Of a DNA stretch of 64,000 bases, positions 10,310 through 21,608 are shown in pieces. Positions within the stretch are counted from its first letter, which is position 1. Every line of letters begins with the position of its first letter. The notes under the pieces were generated by a model that saw nothing but the letters and a program-made list of their open reading frames with translations, did no database searches and had not been told where the DNA came from. The translations under genes were made by a program, and so were the position numbers. The DNA comes from Coptis chinensis (Eukaryota > Streptophyta > Magnoliopsida > Ranunculales > Ranunculaceae), in NCBI GenBank assembly GCA_015680905.1, contig CM027380.1, positions 50,132,001-50,196,000 of the forward strand, in the 5' to 3' direction.

Positions 10310-12348
10310 CCTTGTGTCATGCTTGATTATCCAAAACCGACCCAATTGACTGCCTAGTTAACTCATGCAAACCTCCCCCAAACGAAATGGTAACGAAACC
10401 CTCGTTATCGCGAACTAAGCCACGATAGAAAGCTTGAACAAGAGAATGGGAGTAGTGAGCAGTGGGTTCTAGCAAAAGCGACCTCCAACCTCTTCTAAGG
10501 ATGTGACCCTTGAAGAAAACATCAAAAACCCCTGAATCAAATAGATTTCAAAAATCCATTTCGGGTATAATATTTCGATTGGTAGTCAAGGGTGGATGTT
10601 TTGTTAAATTGAAAGTTGATATGAGAGGGTGTACAGGTTTTCTAGAAACTATAGGAAGGATTTTTAATTTGGTAAAGATGGAGGCGCGGCGCGGGTTTAT
10701 GAAGCGCGGGCGCGACTCAATTTGATTTTTCTGGAATTAGGGTTTTTGCGAAAGAGAAAGGTGAGTCGGGTGGTCGCGCGGTTCGATTTTAAGCCCGTGT
10801 ATGACCGTCGGTTGTTGGGTTTTAAAAATTTGGCCCAAGCCTATATTAAATTTGGAAATACCAAAAAGGTCCTGTTCCTTCTCGTAACGCGTAAAATGCA
10901 AATCCCCGCTTCGTTACCAGTCCGATTTGGACAAACGAGCTGTCTAAACGATCAGCGCAAAAAATCCTATCCAACGGTATATCACATGCTTTGATCCAAT
11001 GGTGTAGGACTCACAAGATGATCAATGAACGCCTTGAAGCGTGTAGATGACATAAGTTGTATATACGAATGAGCTCTAAAAAAGAATAGAGTGTGCCAAC
11101 TTGAAAGCAAATGTGTACGAATAACGGAATGAATAAAAAAGAGTGTTATGAGAGGAAAGGGAACGGATGGTGGAAAGAATATACAAACGTGAAATTAAAG
11201 ATTAATTAATTAATTTTGTTTGGATTAAATTTTTGAAAAGCTGTATAAAGGTAGGTCGTTTATAGTCAGATCCCCAAGACTAAATACAACACGAATCATT
11301 CCCAAACAGAAGTCGTCAACAACTTCTACGTGTCATTCCACCGTCTGGTTGGGAATGATCCGTGTTGTATTCAGTCTTGGGGATCTGACTATAAACGACC
11401 TACCTTTTTACAGCATTTCAAAAATTTAATCCAAAAAAATTTATTTAATTAATCTTTAATTTCACGTTTGTATATTCTTTCCACCATTCGTTCCCTTTGC
11501 TCTTGTAACACTCATTTTGATTCATTCCGCTATTCATACACATTTGCTTTCAAGTTGGCACACTTTATTCTTTTTTTAGAGCTCATTCGTGTATACAACT
11601 TATGTCATCTACACGCTTCAAGGCGTTCATCTATCATCTTGTGTGTCATACATCATTGGATCAAAGCATGTGATATACCGTTGGATAGGAGTTTTTGCAC
11701 TGATCGTTTGTCCAAATTGGACTGGTAATGAAGCGGGGATTTCCATTTTACACGTTACGAGAAGGAACAGGACCTTTTCGGTATTTCCAAATTTCATATG
11801 GGCTAGGGTCAAAATTTCAAAACCCTAAAAACCCAACAACCGATGGTCGTAAGCGGGTTTAAAATCCAATTGCGCTACCGCCCGACTTACCTTTCTCTTT
11901 CGCAAAAACCCTAATTCCAGAAAAATCAAATTGAGCTGCGCCTGCGCTTCATAAACATGTGTCGCGCCTCCATCTTCACCAAATTAAAAATCCTTCCTAT
12001 AGTTTCTAGCAAACCTTCATACCACCTCATATCAACTTTCAATTTAACAAAACATCCACCCTTGGCTGCCAATCGAAAGATTGTACCCGAAATAGATTTT
12101 TCAAAACTATTTAATTCAGGGGTTTTTGATGTTTTCTCTAAGGGTCAGATCCTTAGAAGAGGTTGGACGTTGCTTTTGCTAGAACCCACTGCTAACTACT
12201 CCCCTTTCTCTTGTTCAAGCTTTCTATCGCGGCTTAGCTCGCGATAACGAGGGTTTCGTTACCATTTCATTTGGGGGAGGTTTGCTTGAGTTGACTAGGC
12301 AATCAATTGGGTAGGTTTTGGGTATCTAGACACGACACGAGGTCCCCG
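10304..12348. repeat. giant inverted repeat, arms of about 1.0 kb, 33-bp spacer
   Basis: The left arm 10304-11310 and right arm 11344-12348 are reverse complements with scattered mismatches and small indels. For example, CCCTCGTTATCGCGA near 10400 pairs with TCGCGATAACGAGGG near 12240, and CCCCAAGACT near 11270 pairs with AGTCTTGGGG near 11373. The left arm starts inside the primer-binding region, so the 5' leader of the element has been duplicated head to head. The spacer 11311-11343 itself contains a small AGT...ACT hairpin. The open frames in the arms (10510-10994, 11468-12247) are not shared consistently and are treated as chance. Confidence 0.9.
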
Positions 12349-12439
12349 AGAGCCAATAGTTCTATGGCACAGTGCTTGATTTGATCCAAGCGACTTTGTT
12401 AGAGGGCGAGTACAACACTGGTTCCACCTGCGCGTGGTA

Positions 12440-13036
12440 GACTTCCTTGAGGAAGAACCAGCTGGCAGTGGCAACTTGGATTGTGCACAACTTAGTGGGG
12501 ATGATGAAACCTTCGGATATAGGTAAGTTAATCCTTCACATTCTTTGGATCTTACAGACCCAAAATAACGGGTTCGGTATTTGTTCTTTCCTGTGGGACC
12601 AACTTACTTATACTAGACGGAGTACTGCTCCCCTTCCTACCCTTGTAATAAGCTCATGCTTAGTTGGGGAGCAGCAGTTCCGAGTGACTTTGTGGCAGTG
12701 AAGTCTGCCACATTCACTCCTGTTTACCTTCACTATGTTCAGCACGACTGGTCCCCAGAGGGTGTAGACGAGATTGAGCAAGGTCTCGATGACGACACTG
12801 CTCCTCCTCCACCTCTAGTAGACTACTTTTCTCCAGGAGCTCTGTCTCAATTCACGCGACCCATGGATGCTTTGAGATTCATGTATGAGGGTCAGTGTCA
12901 ATTGCATCAGCAGTTGAGTACTGTTCAGCAAGAGCAGCGTGTCTTTTAGGCCAACACTCTCGAGACTCTTCAGGAACTGAGAGATGTGATAGTTCTAGAA
13001 CCTAGTCCTCGCACTCAGAGAGCTCTACGCGAGTAG
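12440..13036 (+). pseudogene. gag-like remnant of the non-autonomous element
   Basis: One frame from about 12656 to the TAG at 13034 reads as a Gln-rich C-terminal segment (MYEGQCQLHQQLSTVQQEQ near 12880) with one in-frame TAG at 12947. An overlapping frame at 12447-12701 supplies an N-terminal piece, so at least one frameshift is present. The composition and position after the leader resemble the first ORF of Athila-type elements. No zinc knuckle remains. I cannot assign a specific domain. Confidence 0.5.
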
Positions 13037-15130
13037 GGAGAAAGTAGTTCGAGTTCATCTCAACGTAGTTAGTTATCCCACGCGGATTCTGACTAGGCAG
13101 CTCCCTAGTGTCTGCATAGATAGATGTAGTTTGTTTTCGTATTAGTACATGTCTTTACTTTCTGCACTTGTAGTTGTATATATGCTGATATTAATATTTT
13201 TTGTTATGTATGCATGTGTATTGTGGAATTTGTATAAGGATTTATGGTATATGAGCAGAAGAAAATACAAATACATCATGCCTAATTTTTCTTATTTTTG
13301 CACCATGCATGTTTTTACAAATAATTTTTTTTTTAAAAAAAAACCCCAAAAATTTCATGTTAGAATAATTATGTTTTTAACTTTTAGTTAACTCATGTAC
13401 ATCTTGTTCTATATCTATCAACCTATGTTCCAAACTTGTTTGGGGGTGGTATATTCTCATCACGAAGAATAGAGTATAGGTTACTGTCGTTTTTTTTTTC
13501 CATAGTTTGAGGACAAAACATATTTCTGTTTGGGGGTGGTATAGTAACATTCTGCAAAAATTAGGCATTTATTATATCGCAATTCTTATATTAGATATAT
13601 TAAGTATATTTCTATATTTCTTTCTTTCTGTAAATTTTTATCGAAAGGACCAAAAATATTTTTTTGTTTAGTACTAAAAGTCTTGTTTTCCTTTTTCTAT
13701 GATGAACAAATGGTTTAAAAGTCTTATTATAGCAATAGAGTAAAAATTTGTTCTTAAAACTCAGACTACTATACATACAATAGTTTCTGCATCTTTTCAT
13801 GAATGACATGCATCAACATGCATCATTGATTGTATATAGCAGTAAGTTTCCAAAGTCGAGGTTAGAACAATTAAGTTATATATCCTGTGAGAATTTAGCC
13901 AAAAGCCTCATCTGAATGATTATTGAGTGATGAGACAAAGGATGTCCGGATAGAAAGACCACATGTCCACTTGCTTGATCACCACGCCATATCCAAGGAG
14001 AGAATTTAGGCTCTTTTTGGATCGATATAGCCAAATAAACGTTAAAAACCCAAAAAGATATTTTTTTCGTCTAGTTGACCTATTACCTTTTGAGCCTTCA
14101 TAAATTATTAAACCTTTTTATTCTTCACCATCAATCCCTGACCCATTACTACACACAATAAAAGGCGTAACCAGTTGACGAGTTGAGAATTGGATGAACG
14201 GTAAAAAGGGAAGAGAAGACCTTCTACAAAAACAGAACAGTTAGTTGCTTCGAAAAGAAAAGAAAAGAAAAGCAAAGATTCAAAAACTGAAATATCCCAA
14301 AAGTTCAAAATCAAAAGGAGTTGATTTCAAAAGAAACAAAAGAAAAGTTAGAACTCCCAAAAATCAACATCGTATGGAGTTACAAAGCTAAAGAGCTAAA
14401 GAATGAATCACAAATTCAGAAGAAAAGAACAAAACGAGGTTCTTCTCTAGGTACAAATATCATGAAGACCTAATTTCTCAACTTATCAGAGTTTATTTTC
14501 CCTTCCTTTTTATTTCTAAACCACTACCTTAGCCCCGTAATTCCTAATAAAAGACCTCTAGCTCAACTAGGAATAGGATGGTGTGATAGTAAGTGGCAAG
14601 TGTGATCAATCGACTCCAGTTTTTTTTAGACGGCATTCGCATATGTGAGGAATATAAATGCCCGCTGCATTTGAGAGAATGAAACTTGAGTGAATCTATC
14701 AGAGAGTTTGTGTTTTAACACATCCCTGTGAGAACCCACCTTAAGGACGCTATCCAAAAGTTTCGAAAACGACTCTGCTTTTGTATTTCACTGCTCATGT
14801 TTTGAACGTTTATCTTTAGATGATTAAATTACTGTATATATGGTATTCTGAGTTCAAAAGATTTTTTCCTTATTCCCCCGCTAATGAGATGTATAGAGTA
14901 CGTTCTGAGAATAAACAAGGAAGCAATACCTTTTGCACTAGATAAAGGAAGTTTGTGAGTACCTTTTATGGAAAACTCTCACGAGGCTTAAGCTTGTTCA
15001 CTAGTGAATTCCTAGTGGTTTAAGGCCTTGTTGCATATGGTTAATGCAATCGCACTCCGCGAAACAAGACTAGTATAATAAATCACACATTTGTGATCTT
15101 AGTTTTTTCTCTCATCTTTGCTTGAGGACA
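13037..15130 (+). other. non-coding 3' internal region with two G-rich boxes
   Basis: There is no ORF of interest. GTTTGGGGGTGGTATA occurs near 13439 and again near 13529, each followed by an A/T-rich stretch. The region corresponds in reverse orientation to 43427-45400, 41490-41870 and 23530-23870 in the minus-strand Athila element, including CTCATCTTTGCTTGAGGACA just before the polypurine tract. The G-rich boxes may be duplicated polypurine tracts. Confidence 0.6.
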
Positions 15131-15155
15131 AGCAAAATGCTATTTGGGGGATAGT
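15131..15155 (+). promoter_or_regulatory. polypurine tract
   Basis: The segment AGCAAAATGCTATTTGGGGG followed by ATAGT directly precedes the 3' LTR. This is the expected place for plus-strand priming. Confidence 0.6.
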
Positions 15156-16107
15156 TGACCAGTCCCCAAATGCACGTTTAATTACTTTTACAATGCTTCA
15201 AATATGTCATTCTTATGCAAACAGACAACTCATAGTTTTTGCTACCTTTTGCAGGATATATGCCATTTAAGACTTATACTCCTAATACATGCATTTTAGC
15301 ACAAAAATGAGTGCTATCGACGCTGCTTGGGAAGATTCTAGCTTAGGAGAAAAAGTGCCAAAAAAGTCAAAGTCAAAGTCAACGGTCAACAGTTAGGGAC
15401 TCAAAACCAAAAGACAGAAAATCATGTCCTTAACCCAAAAGACCAAAGATTATGTCCTCAACTCAAAAGTGGGCATCTTTAGCAATCTTGTTCAAGAAGA
15501 TACCTAAAGCAGAAAGCAACCCTAATGAGGTGTCTTATTTCTAAAGGATGAGGGCAAAGTTGTAAAGTGTAAAAGGTGTAGTATATAAGCCAAAGTGAGA
15601 GGAGAGAGAACTTACCCTAGAATTAATCTTTGATCATTAGGAGTAGTTTAATATGTTTTAATTAATAGTTTAATTGTTATTTGCCTTGTTTTCCATTTTC
15701 ATGTTTTTCATGCTTTAGTTAATGAATCAAGTTCTTATTTGTCTTCAATACAAAGTTTTCATTCTTGTTTCCTACCACTCTTATCTCATTACATCTTTCT
15801 AATCTTGCATTCACATCCCCAAACACAAAGTTCACTCATTTGACAAGTTCAAATGAGTGTTACTTGGTGACTAAGCAATCTTAACAAATCTCTTTCCATA
15901 CATGTTTTCATCTTAACAATCTTAAAAGTCTAGTTTTCAAGCTTCCCATTAAACAACTAAGTTTTTACTTTGATAACGCCAAAAGCAACCCATAGTTTGA
16001 TTAGAAAAGTTTAGAGAGTGAGAGTTTCTATCATCAAAACCTTCCTTCTTTGCATAGATTCAAGATGAACAAAACCACCCCTTACTCACCCACTTCTACA
16101 AACATCA
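15156..16107 (+). repeat. 3' LTR
   Basis: It begins TGACCAGTCCCCAAATG and ends AACATCA, is collinear with 9327-10289, and is followed by the CTTAC duplication at 16108-16112. Confidence 0.9.
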
Positions 16108-16118
16108 CTTACATATAA

Positions 16119-16182
16119 TGCTCTGATGATGGATATTGTTGGTATATTATTAGCCTGCTCTGATGATGGATATTGTTGGTAT
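16119..16182 (+). repeat. 27-bp direct repeat across the CAD exon boundary
   Basis: The 27-bp string starting TGCTCTGATGATGGATATTG occurs at 16119-16145 and 16156-16182, separated by 10 bp. The second copy is the start of the next CAD exon, so the exon edge was locally duplicated beside the retroelement insertion. Confidence 0.85.
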
Positions 16183-16628
16183 CATAGACACCGTTTATGC
16201 TGTTCACCCTCTAATGCCCTTAATCGGTCTACTGAAGAATCATGGGAAGTTTGTTATGGTTGGGGCTCCTGAAAAACCTTTGGAGCTATCAGTTTTCCAA
16301 TTGTTTATGGGTAAGTGCAAACTAAATGTGTCAGCCAAATTGTTATGGATACTGTTTGAGCTCAAAGAACAAATTAAAAATTAGATGTTTAATCAAGTTA
16401 TATGATATTGTTAGTTGTTTTGTAGGGAGGAAGCTTATAGCTGGAAGTGGCATTAGTGGGATTAAAGAGACACAAGAGATGATAAATTTTGCTGCAAAGC
16501 ACAATATAACAGCAAATATAGAGGTCATTCCAATAAACTATGTGAACACTGCTATGGAACGACTTGCCAAAGGCGATGTTAGATACCAATTTGTCATTGA
16601 TGTGGCGAATACACTCAAATATTCTTAG
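16156..16628 (+). pseudogene. CAD-family pseudogene, 3' part
   Basis: Exon 16156-16310 reads [19 protein letters not shown] and [14 protein letters not shown] and ends ATGG|GTAAGT. The last exon 16426-16628 (acceptor TGTAG) reads [19 protein letters not shown] through [19 protein letters not shown] and stops at TAG. Both are open and splice in phase, giving the C-terminal catalytic half of a CAD-family enzyme. It belongs to the gene piece at 8392-9133, the two being separated by the 6.8-kb retroelement. The upstream end of the first exon (the segment equivalent to QMQAAAGTLDG) is not recognisable and is blurred by the 27-bp duplication. Confidence 0.85.
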
Positions 16629-16833
16629 ACAAATGGATGGCTACTTTAATACTACTTGACATAAGGTAAGAACTGTTCCAACTACGCTGATTTATTTATG
16701 TTTGAAAAACCTTAAGATGTTTCTTTTCAAACTTCATATTATGACTCTGAATTGCTGAATTGTGTTGTCTCTTAATTATTAGACTCTCCAATTGTTCTTC
16801 TGTGAAGAAATCTTGGATGGTTATTTTGCATAT

Positions 16834-18358
16834 TGACACGCGCTCTTTTTGTGTATGTAGATGGTGTATGGTCGTTGAACAAATAGAAGCGTGTCAAAAC
16901 CTAATTATCCCTAAATAAGTCAAGGATGAGTAGGGTATCGTTCAACTTTTAAGTGTATGTTATGTGAAGAACAGGACTGGAAAGGGGGTTTAAGGGATTA
17001 AAAACTATGATTGTAGAGATTTTAGATTCTAATGCTAAACTAAACTAAATTAACTAAAACTAAACTATTGAGACTTTATAAGAGAGGGAATTCAAGAGAT
17101 TAGAATCCACCAATACTTTTAATCTATGACCTTCTGCTTCATGGTTGTTTTTACAAGTGGACTATAATTAGGCAATCGAGCGAGTGCCGATACCCTATTG
17201 GACGAAACATCGTTAACAATTAACTCTACTTAAGGTTGTTCCTATCTTTATGCTATTAATATTTTCTTTCCTTTTATGTAAGCTCGGGCATCCATTCAAT
17301 GTATTACCGAGAGTAACATCAAGGAGTACTTTCTAATAGGGCGGCCATTCAATGAATCACCACTTAAGGCAAACACAAAGAATACTTCCCTAACTCTAAA
17401 AAACTATATTACTAGAAGAAAAGTAAAGAACACTAGCATGATATTAATATTGCAAAACATAAACCCTATTCTATACTTCCATCCCCTGGTGTGGGCAATG
17501 GAACTAAGAACTAAAAACATAAAGAACTAACCTGATTGAAGAACACCATGAACCAAAAGAATCATTAAACCTTAAGCACTGGCTTCATCTCCTCCCTTGA
17601 AGGAGAAGATTAGCTTTCCATATAAAAGGAAGAACACGAAGAACGAGAAGAAGAAGAGTCGAAGAACATAAGACTAGAAAGACTAATTTATTAAGACTCA
17701 GCTAGTTAAAACCGATATTTTATTATTAATCTCTCTCTGCCTCAAGTTCTGGAGACAAGAATATAAGTGAATTGGCAAATTACATGAGGCACTTAGGTCC
17801 TCTTTTTATAAAGGTTACAATGAGCTCTAGAAGAATTCCAAACCGTCATTTGTTTCCTAATACAAATAGACTTCTTTCAGAGTCCAACTTCGTCTCCAAA
17901 ACTGAGAAGGAATTGGCTACAATGTTGATTCATGCGTCTAGACACACTATTCATGCATCTCAGATGCGATCAATGCGTCTGGACGCTCGATCCATTCGTC
18001 CTAGACGCGTAAGCTTATTTTGTCTCTTCTGCTCTATCCTTCTATCCTCTTTTGCGGGCTTTGGTCCAAACAACGAATCATTTGGCCTTGGGCTTCCAAA
18101 TAGGTTTTAAAATAGGTTCAAGTCGCATCTTTAATGGCTTCAATTCCTTGGCCTTCTCCATGATTGTCCACGGGCTTCCCATGTGATCCTTAATGCTCCA
18201 AATTGCTTCGTTTTACCCCATTTTCTCTAATATTCCACAAAACTCTCTCTTTGACCTGTAGAATCATAAAACATAACTTACAAACACTATTAGTCCACTA
18301 AGATGGCTAAACAAGAGGCATAATCGAGGGTTAAATAGCACTTTTTGAGCACTTATCA
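16834..18358 (-). mobile_element. Athila-type solo LTR (minus orientation)
   Basis: On the minus strand it runs from TGATAAGTGCTCAAAAAGTG to ...GCGTGTCA and is flanked by CATAT on both sides (16829-16833 and 18359-18363), so it is a 1525-bp solo LTR. It is the same family as 38041-39614. The ORF at 17772-18110 is inside it and is not a gene. It contains clustered GCGTC/GACGC motifs near 17934-18010. Confidence 0.9.
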
Positions 18359-18363
18359 CATAT

Positions 18364-19436
18364 ATATATATACCACATTCCCTATTCTCAGAATAGCCAG
18401 GATTCATATATCAAAAGAATAGAACCAATGCACCATAATACAACGTCGCCTCAAACACAAAAGATGGGAGATTTACCTACCTAGACTTCTTTAGACACAA
18501 TCACTATTTTTCTTCTTACCTATCGGTTATAACTTTAGTGATAAACTTTATGACACTTAATTACTATGTGGTCTGAATAATGTATCGCTCTAAGAGAATA
18601 ACATACCTACAGTTTTTTTATACGATTACACATTTGGACAAGATAAATAGTGTTGGTGCATCACAAGCGGTACTCTCATACAATTGATCATGATGACTTC
18701 ATTCCCATACAATATTACATGCAGATAATATAATGCATGTTTGGGAAATGTTAGTGTTTCGGCACTAACCTGCTTCAACACAACGAGAGTAAATGATAAA
18801 GAATGCACTAAGAAATAGAGAAAATTGATGTTGGGGGAGATGAAACTGAATCAAGATAATGGCTGCCTACGTACCCAAGATCTATTATCTAGGGATCAAG
18901 TTTCAACGTAGTTCCTTATTGTGAGAGAGAATATTTTTTATGAATTGGTAGAGACTGAGTCTTAAGAGGACTGTGTTTGTTTGTCCAAAGAATTGTTATC
19001 TCTTTGAACTTTTATCCTTATCTTTCTACAATAATGAACTTGGACATATTCTTAAATAGACCATTTATTGGGTGTGGCTAGGATTAAGCCCTTGGGCTGG
19101 ATCCGTGGGCTTAATAAGCCACAAAGTGGGGGTCTATACAGTTAGTATGCAAACTTGATTTTGGATGATATGCTTTAGTTGTGTGCAAAGTTGGCTTTGA
19201 CGTCTTGGTATGCAAATATTGTGGCCTTTCTTTTGCAAGTGTATAAACTAATTATTTAGTAGTATAGATGCATCATCCATGTGCGGAAGCTTTTGTTAAT
19301 ACTTCTCATGTACCATTTCTCAACACACTATGTTGTTACTTTCTGATCACCTAACCTTAAAGTTTAAACAATCCAATATAGTGGGAGGAAGCAAACAAGT
19401 AGTTCACCAACTAATGACTTTGAGTCTGTCAAGAAT
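18364..19436. other. intergenic, no features seen
   Basis: After a short TA microsatellite the stretch has no convincing ORF or repeat ends. One short minus-strand frame (18626-18808) has no recognisable features. Confidence 0.4.
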
Positions 19437-19673
19437 GTGTTGATTACGTTAGCAGGTACAGTTTTGAACTTCTTTGGAATTGTGGTATCTTTTTTCAGGT
19501 CACCCGCATCAAATGTTGAAGCCCAAGATAGAGGAGTGCTTGAGCTGGGTAGAGATAGGTCTTATGTAGTTGATTGTGCCCAAGTTATGGAAAGCAGTAA
19601 GGAGGACTTTGAACGGTCTTATTTCTTTCCAAGTTTGATAACTCTCAATTGTGTCCATAAGTTTGTCTTATAG
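19437..19673 (+). pseudogene. exon-like fragment, unrecognised
   Basis: A TTTTTTCAG acceptor at about 19490-19498 is followed by an open frame reading EAQDRGVLELGRDRSYVVDC, then a stop. The acceptor and codon composition suggest a gene exon. It may belong to the coiled-coil gene remnant just downstream. I cannot name the family. Confidence 0.35.
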
Positions 19674-19926
19674 TTTATTTAGTTACATGCATGCATTAAT
19701 ATCACTTTCTCAGTATACATAATTATAATTTGTCTGTGCGTGACACATTTATGCATTCGACATCTCAAACACTTTTGTACAAGACTACAATTTTAGACAA
19801 GATGCGAGCATAATTCTGCAGTTGATTGGCTTGCATGATTAACCTCATTAAGCAATGTAGACCTAGACCTTTCTATGGATAATCTTTTAAGTCATTTTTT
19901 TGTTATTTTTTGAATGCGGAGTTTAG

Positions 19927-20827
19927 GTTTGAGATTCGAGAAAGCTAAAGTGACAGAAAGAAACATAGCTGAGGCAGAAACTTCAATCGAACAACTAAAA
20001 CAAGAACTTGAGAACTTTATCGAAATATAGCTGACTGAAGCAGAAACTGTGAAGGAACAACTTAAAGTTGAGGTAATTAAAAAAAAATGATAAGAAAGCC
20101 GAGCCCAAATTAAAAATAATTGCACAATACACTTGAGTAGTAGGCTTGAGCAAATCAACTATTAATGTAGTAAGCCAGCCACAGTCAAGATTCCTCGGAT
20201 ATGTGCTTTTAGTGTTCTGCTAGATGCTCTAACCTTACCCTACATGAATTTTCTTGATAGAGCTTAGAGCTTATAAGATCAATGTTGTATTAATATGGCG
20301 ATATGTTAGTTACATTTTCACTGAAGCTCTAAGCAACATAATTCATTACATCAATTTTACATGTTTTCTGTATTTTTTAGGTGGTAGTTAAATGGTTCAA
20401 ATGATTGAGTTGGTGATTGATATGAACTACATGTTAAACTCTAAAGTGGTTGGAAGGAAGCTATGAAGGCAAATGAGCCATATTTATCTTCAATAAAATT
20501 TAATTTAATATGGATTTGGCTTTGCTAGCGCTTAATATTTTTGTTTCCTGTTTAACCAGAGCTATTTAAAATACAAGAAGAAAACCGGGATGAAGGGATA
20601 CAAATAATGTAGTGTCTGCAAAATCTTTATAAGACAAATCGTATGCATGCTATATTTTTCTCCAAGATATGCATTACCCTTAATTGGTGTTTAATCTTAA
20701 AATGCTGAGAACAAATAGTTTTTTCTGAATTTGGGTGCAATTTTTTGTGATGTGTTAGGTGGCGGACATTAAAAGGATGAATGGCTTGGTGAGCGATCTT
20801 CAAATGTTAGCTCTCAAGTCGTTATAG
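19927..20827 (+). pseudogene. coiled-coil protein pseudogene, two exon remnants
   Basis: The first exon (about 19927-20072, donor GAG|GTAATT) is open in one frame except for a TAG at 20028-20030. It reads FEKAKVTERNIAEAETSIEQ and, after the stop, TEAETVKEQLKVE, a heptad-like helix rich in Glu and Lys. The second exon starts after TTAG at 20759 and continues in phase with VADIKRMNGLVSDLQMLALK to a TAG at 20825. The pattern is that of a long coiled coil from a larger plant protein. The family is not identified. The internal stop and missing ends indicate a pseudogene. Confidence 0.55.
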
Positions 20828-21608
20828 ATACCATTACCAGGACGACACCCACCTTCACCCATTCTGTCAAATAGTTATGCCACACCAGGGTAAAACTTTC
20901 CTCATTTTTTTTTCATTATAAAGGACATGGGTTCTTCACATTTTTTAGTATTTAGTGTCCTAAAACTAGAGTATGTATGACAAAACAGAGATATAGTCGA
21001 CATAGAAATACAATTTCCCAAAAAAAGAAAATGCACAACCTGTCAAGATTTCAGAGCTCCAAATTATTTCCCTTCGTGACAATGTAGTGGTGGCCTAAAT
21101 TTTGTTATTGCTTTTGTATTTGAATAGTACTTAAAATCAATGTGTCGTTTTGAACTATGGTCTCACACCTCTTTTCTTCTTATAAAATAGGCAGGTTCCG
21201 AATTAGATTAAACTTTTTAGGGCTTTAAGCTAAGTAGATTAAACTCAACCTCTCACTACTTTTCTCCAGTGATTTACATAGGTTAATAAGAAATGGGTAT
21301 GAGATTTTGGCTTTTTAGCTTATGTATGATTTATTTGATAATAGTGAGTTTTACTGATTTGGGTAAAAATAATGTAAAGCATAAGATTTTTTTTTCTAAA
21401 GGTGTTGGATAATCATATTGTTTTGTATTATGTTGTTACTATTGATACTGATCTGATATGAGATTAGTAATTGCTGCATAAATTAATGGTACATACTGAT
21501 TTGAGCTTGACTATTATATTATAGCTTGAGTTACATATTTAAACAAAGATTATGTTTATATCTATTCTGTTTATGAGATTGCAAGTCTGACAAGAAATTT
21601 GTTACTAG
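20828..21608. other. no features seen
   Basis: AT-rich DNA, presumably intron or intergenic between the coiled-coil remnant and the DnaJ exon. No ORF or repeat boundary was found. Confidence 0.35.

Larger units (their letters stand above)
9327..16107 (+). mobile_element. complete non-autonomous LTR retrotransposon in the CAD pseudogene intron
   Basis: LTRs of 963 bp (9327-10289) and 952 bp (15156-16107) flank 4.87 kb and are bounded by a CTTAC duplication. A tRNA-Asp-like primer site follows the 5' LTR and a G-rich polypurine tract precedes the 3' LTR. There is no protease, RT or integrase. The interior consists of a 2-kb inverted repeat, a short gag-like remnant and about 2 kb of non-coding DNA similar to the 3' region of the Athila-type element at 22-56 kb. 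It is therefore an Athila-related passenger needing proteins in trans (inference). The LTR pair differs only by scattered substitutions and small indels, so the insertion is moderately young. Confidence 0.9.

Noticed and set aside
10510..12247. Several 60-100 codon ORFs on both strands
   Set aside because: They lie in the arms of the 1-kb inverted repeat, mirror one another and have no recognisable domain; the two arms do not keep the same frame open.
9327..16107. Helitron or foldback transposon as the cause of the inverted repeat
   Set aside because: LTR pair, primer site, polypurine tract and a 5-bp duplication identify an LTR retrotransposon; the hairpin lies inside it.
17772..18110. 112-codon ORF with a near-identical relative at 38289-38627
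   Set aside because: Both are inside solo LTRs of one family, so the similarity is LTR homology and not a gene pair.
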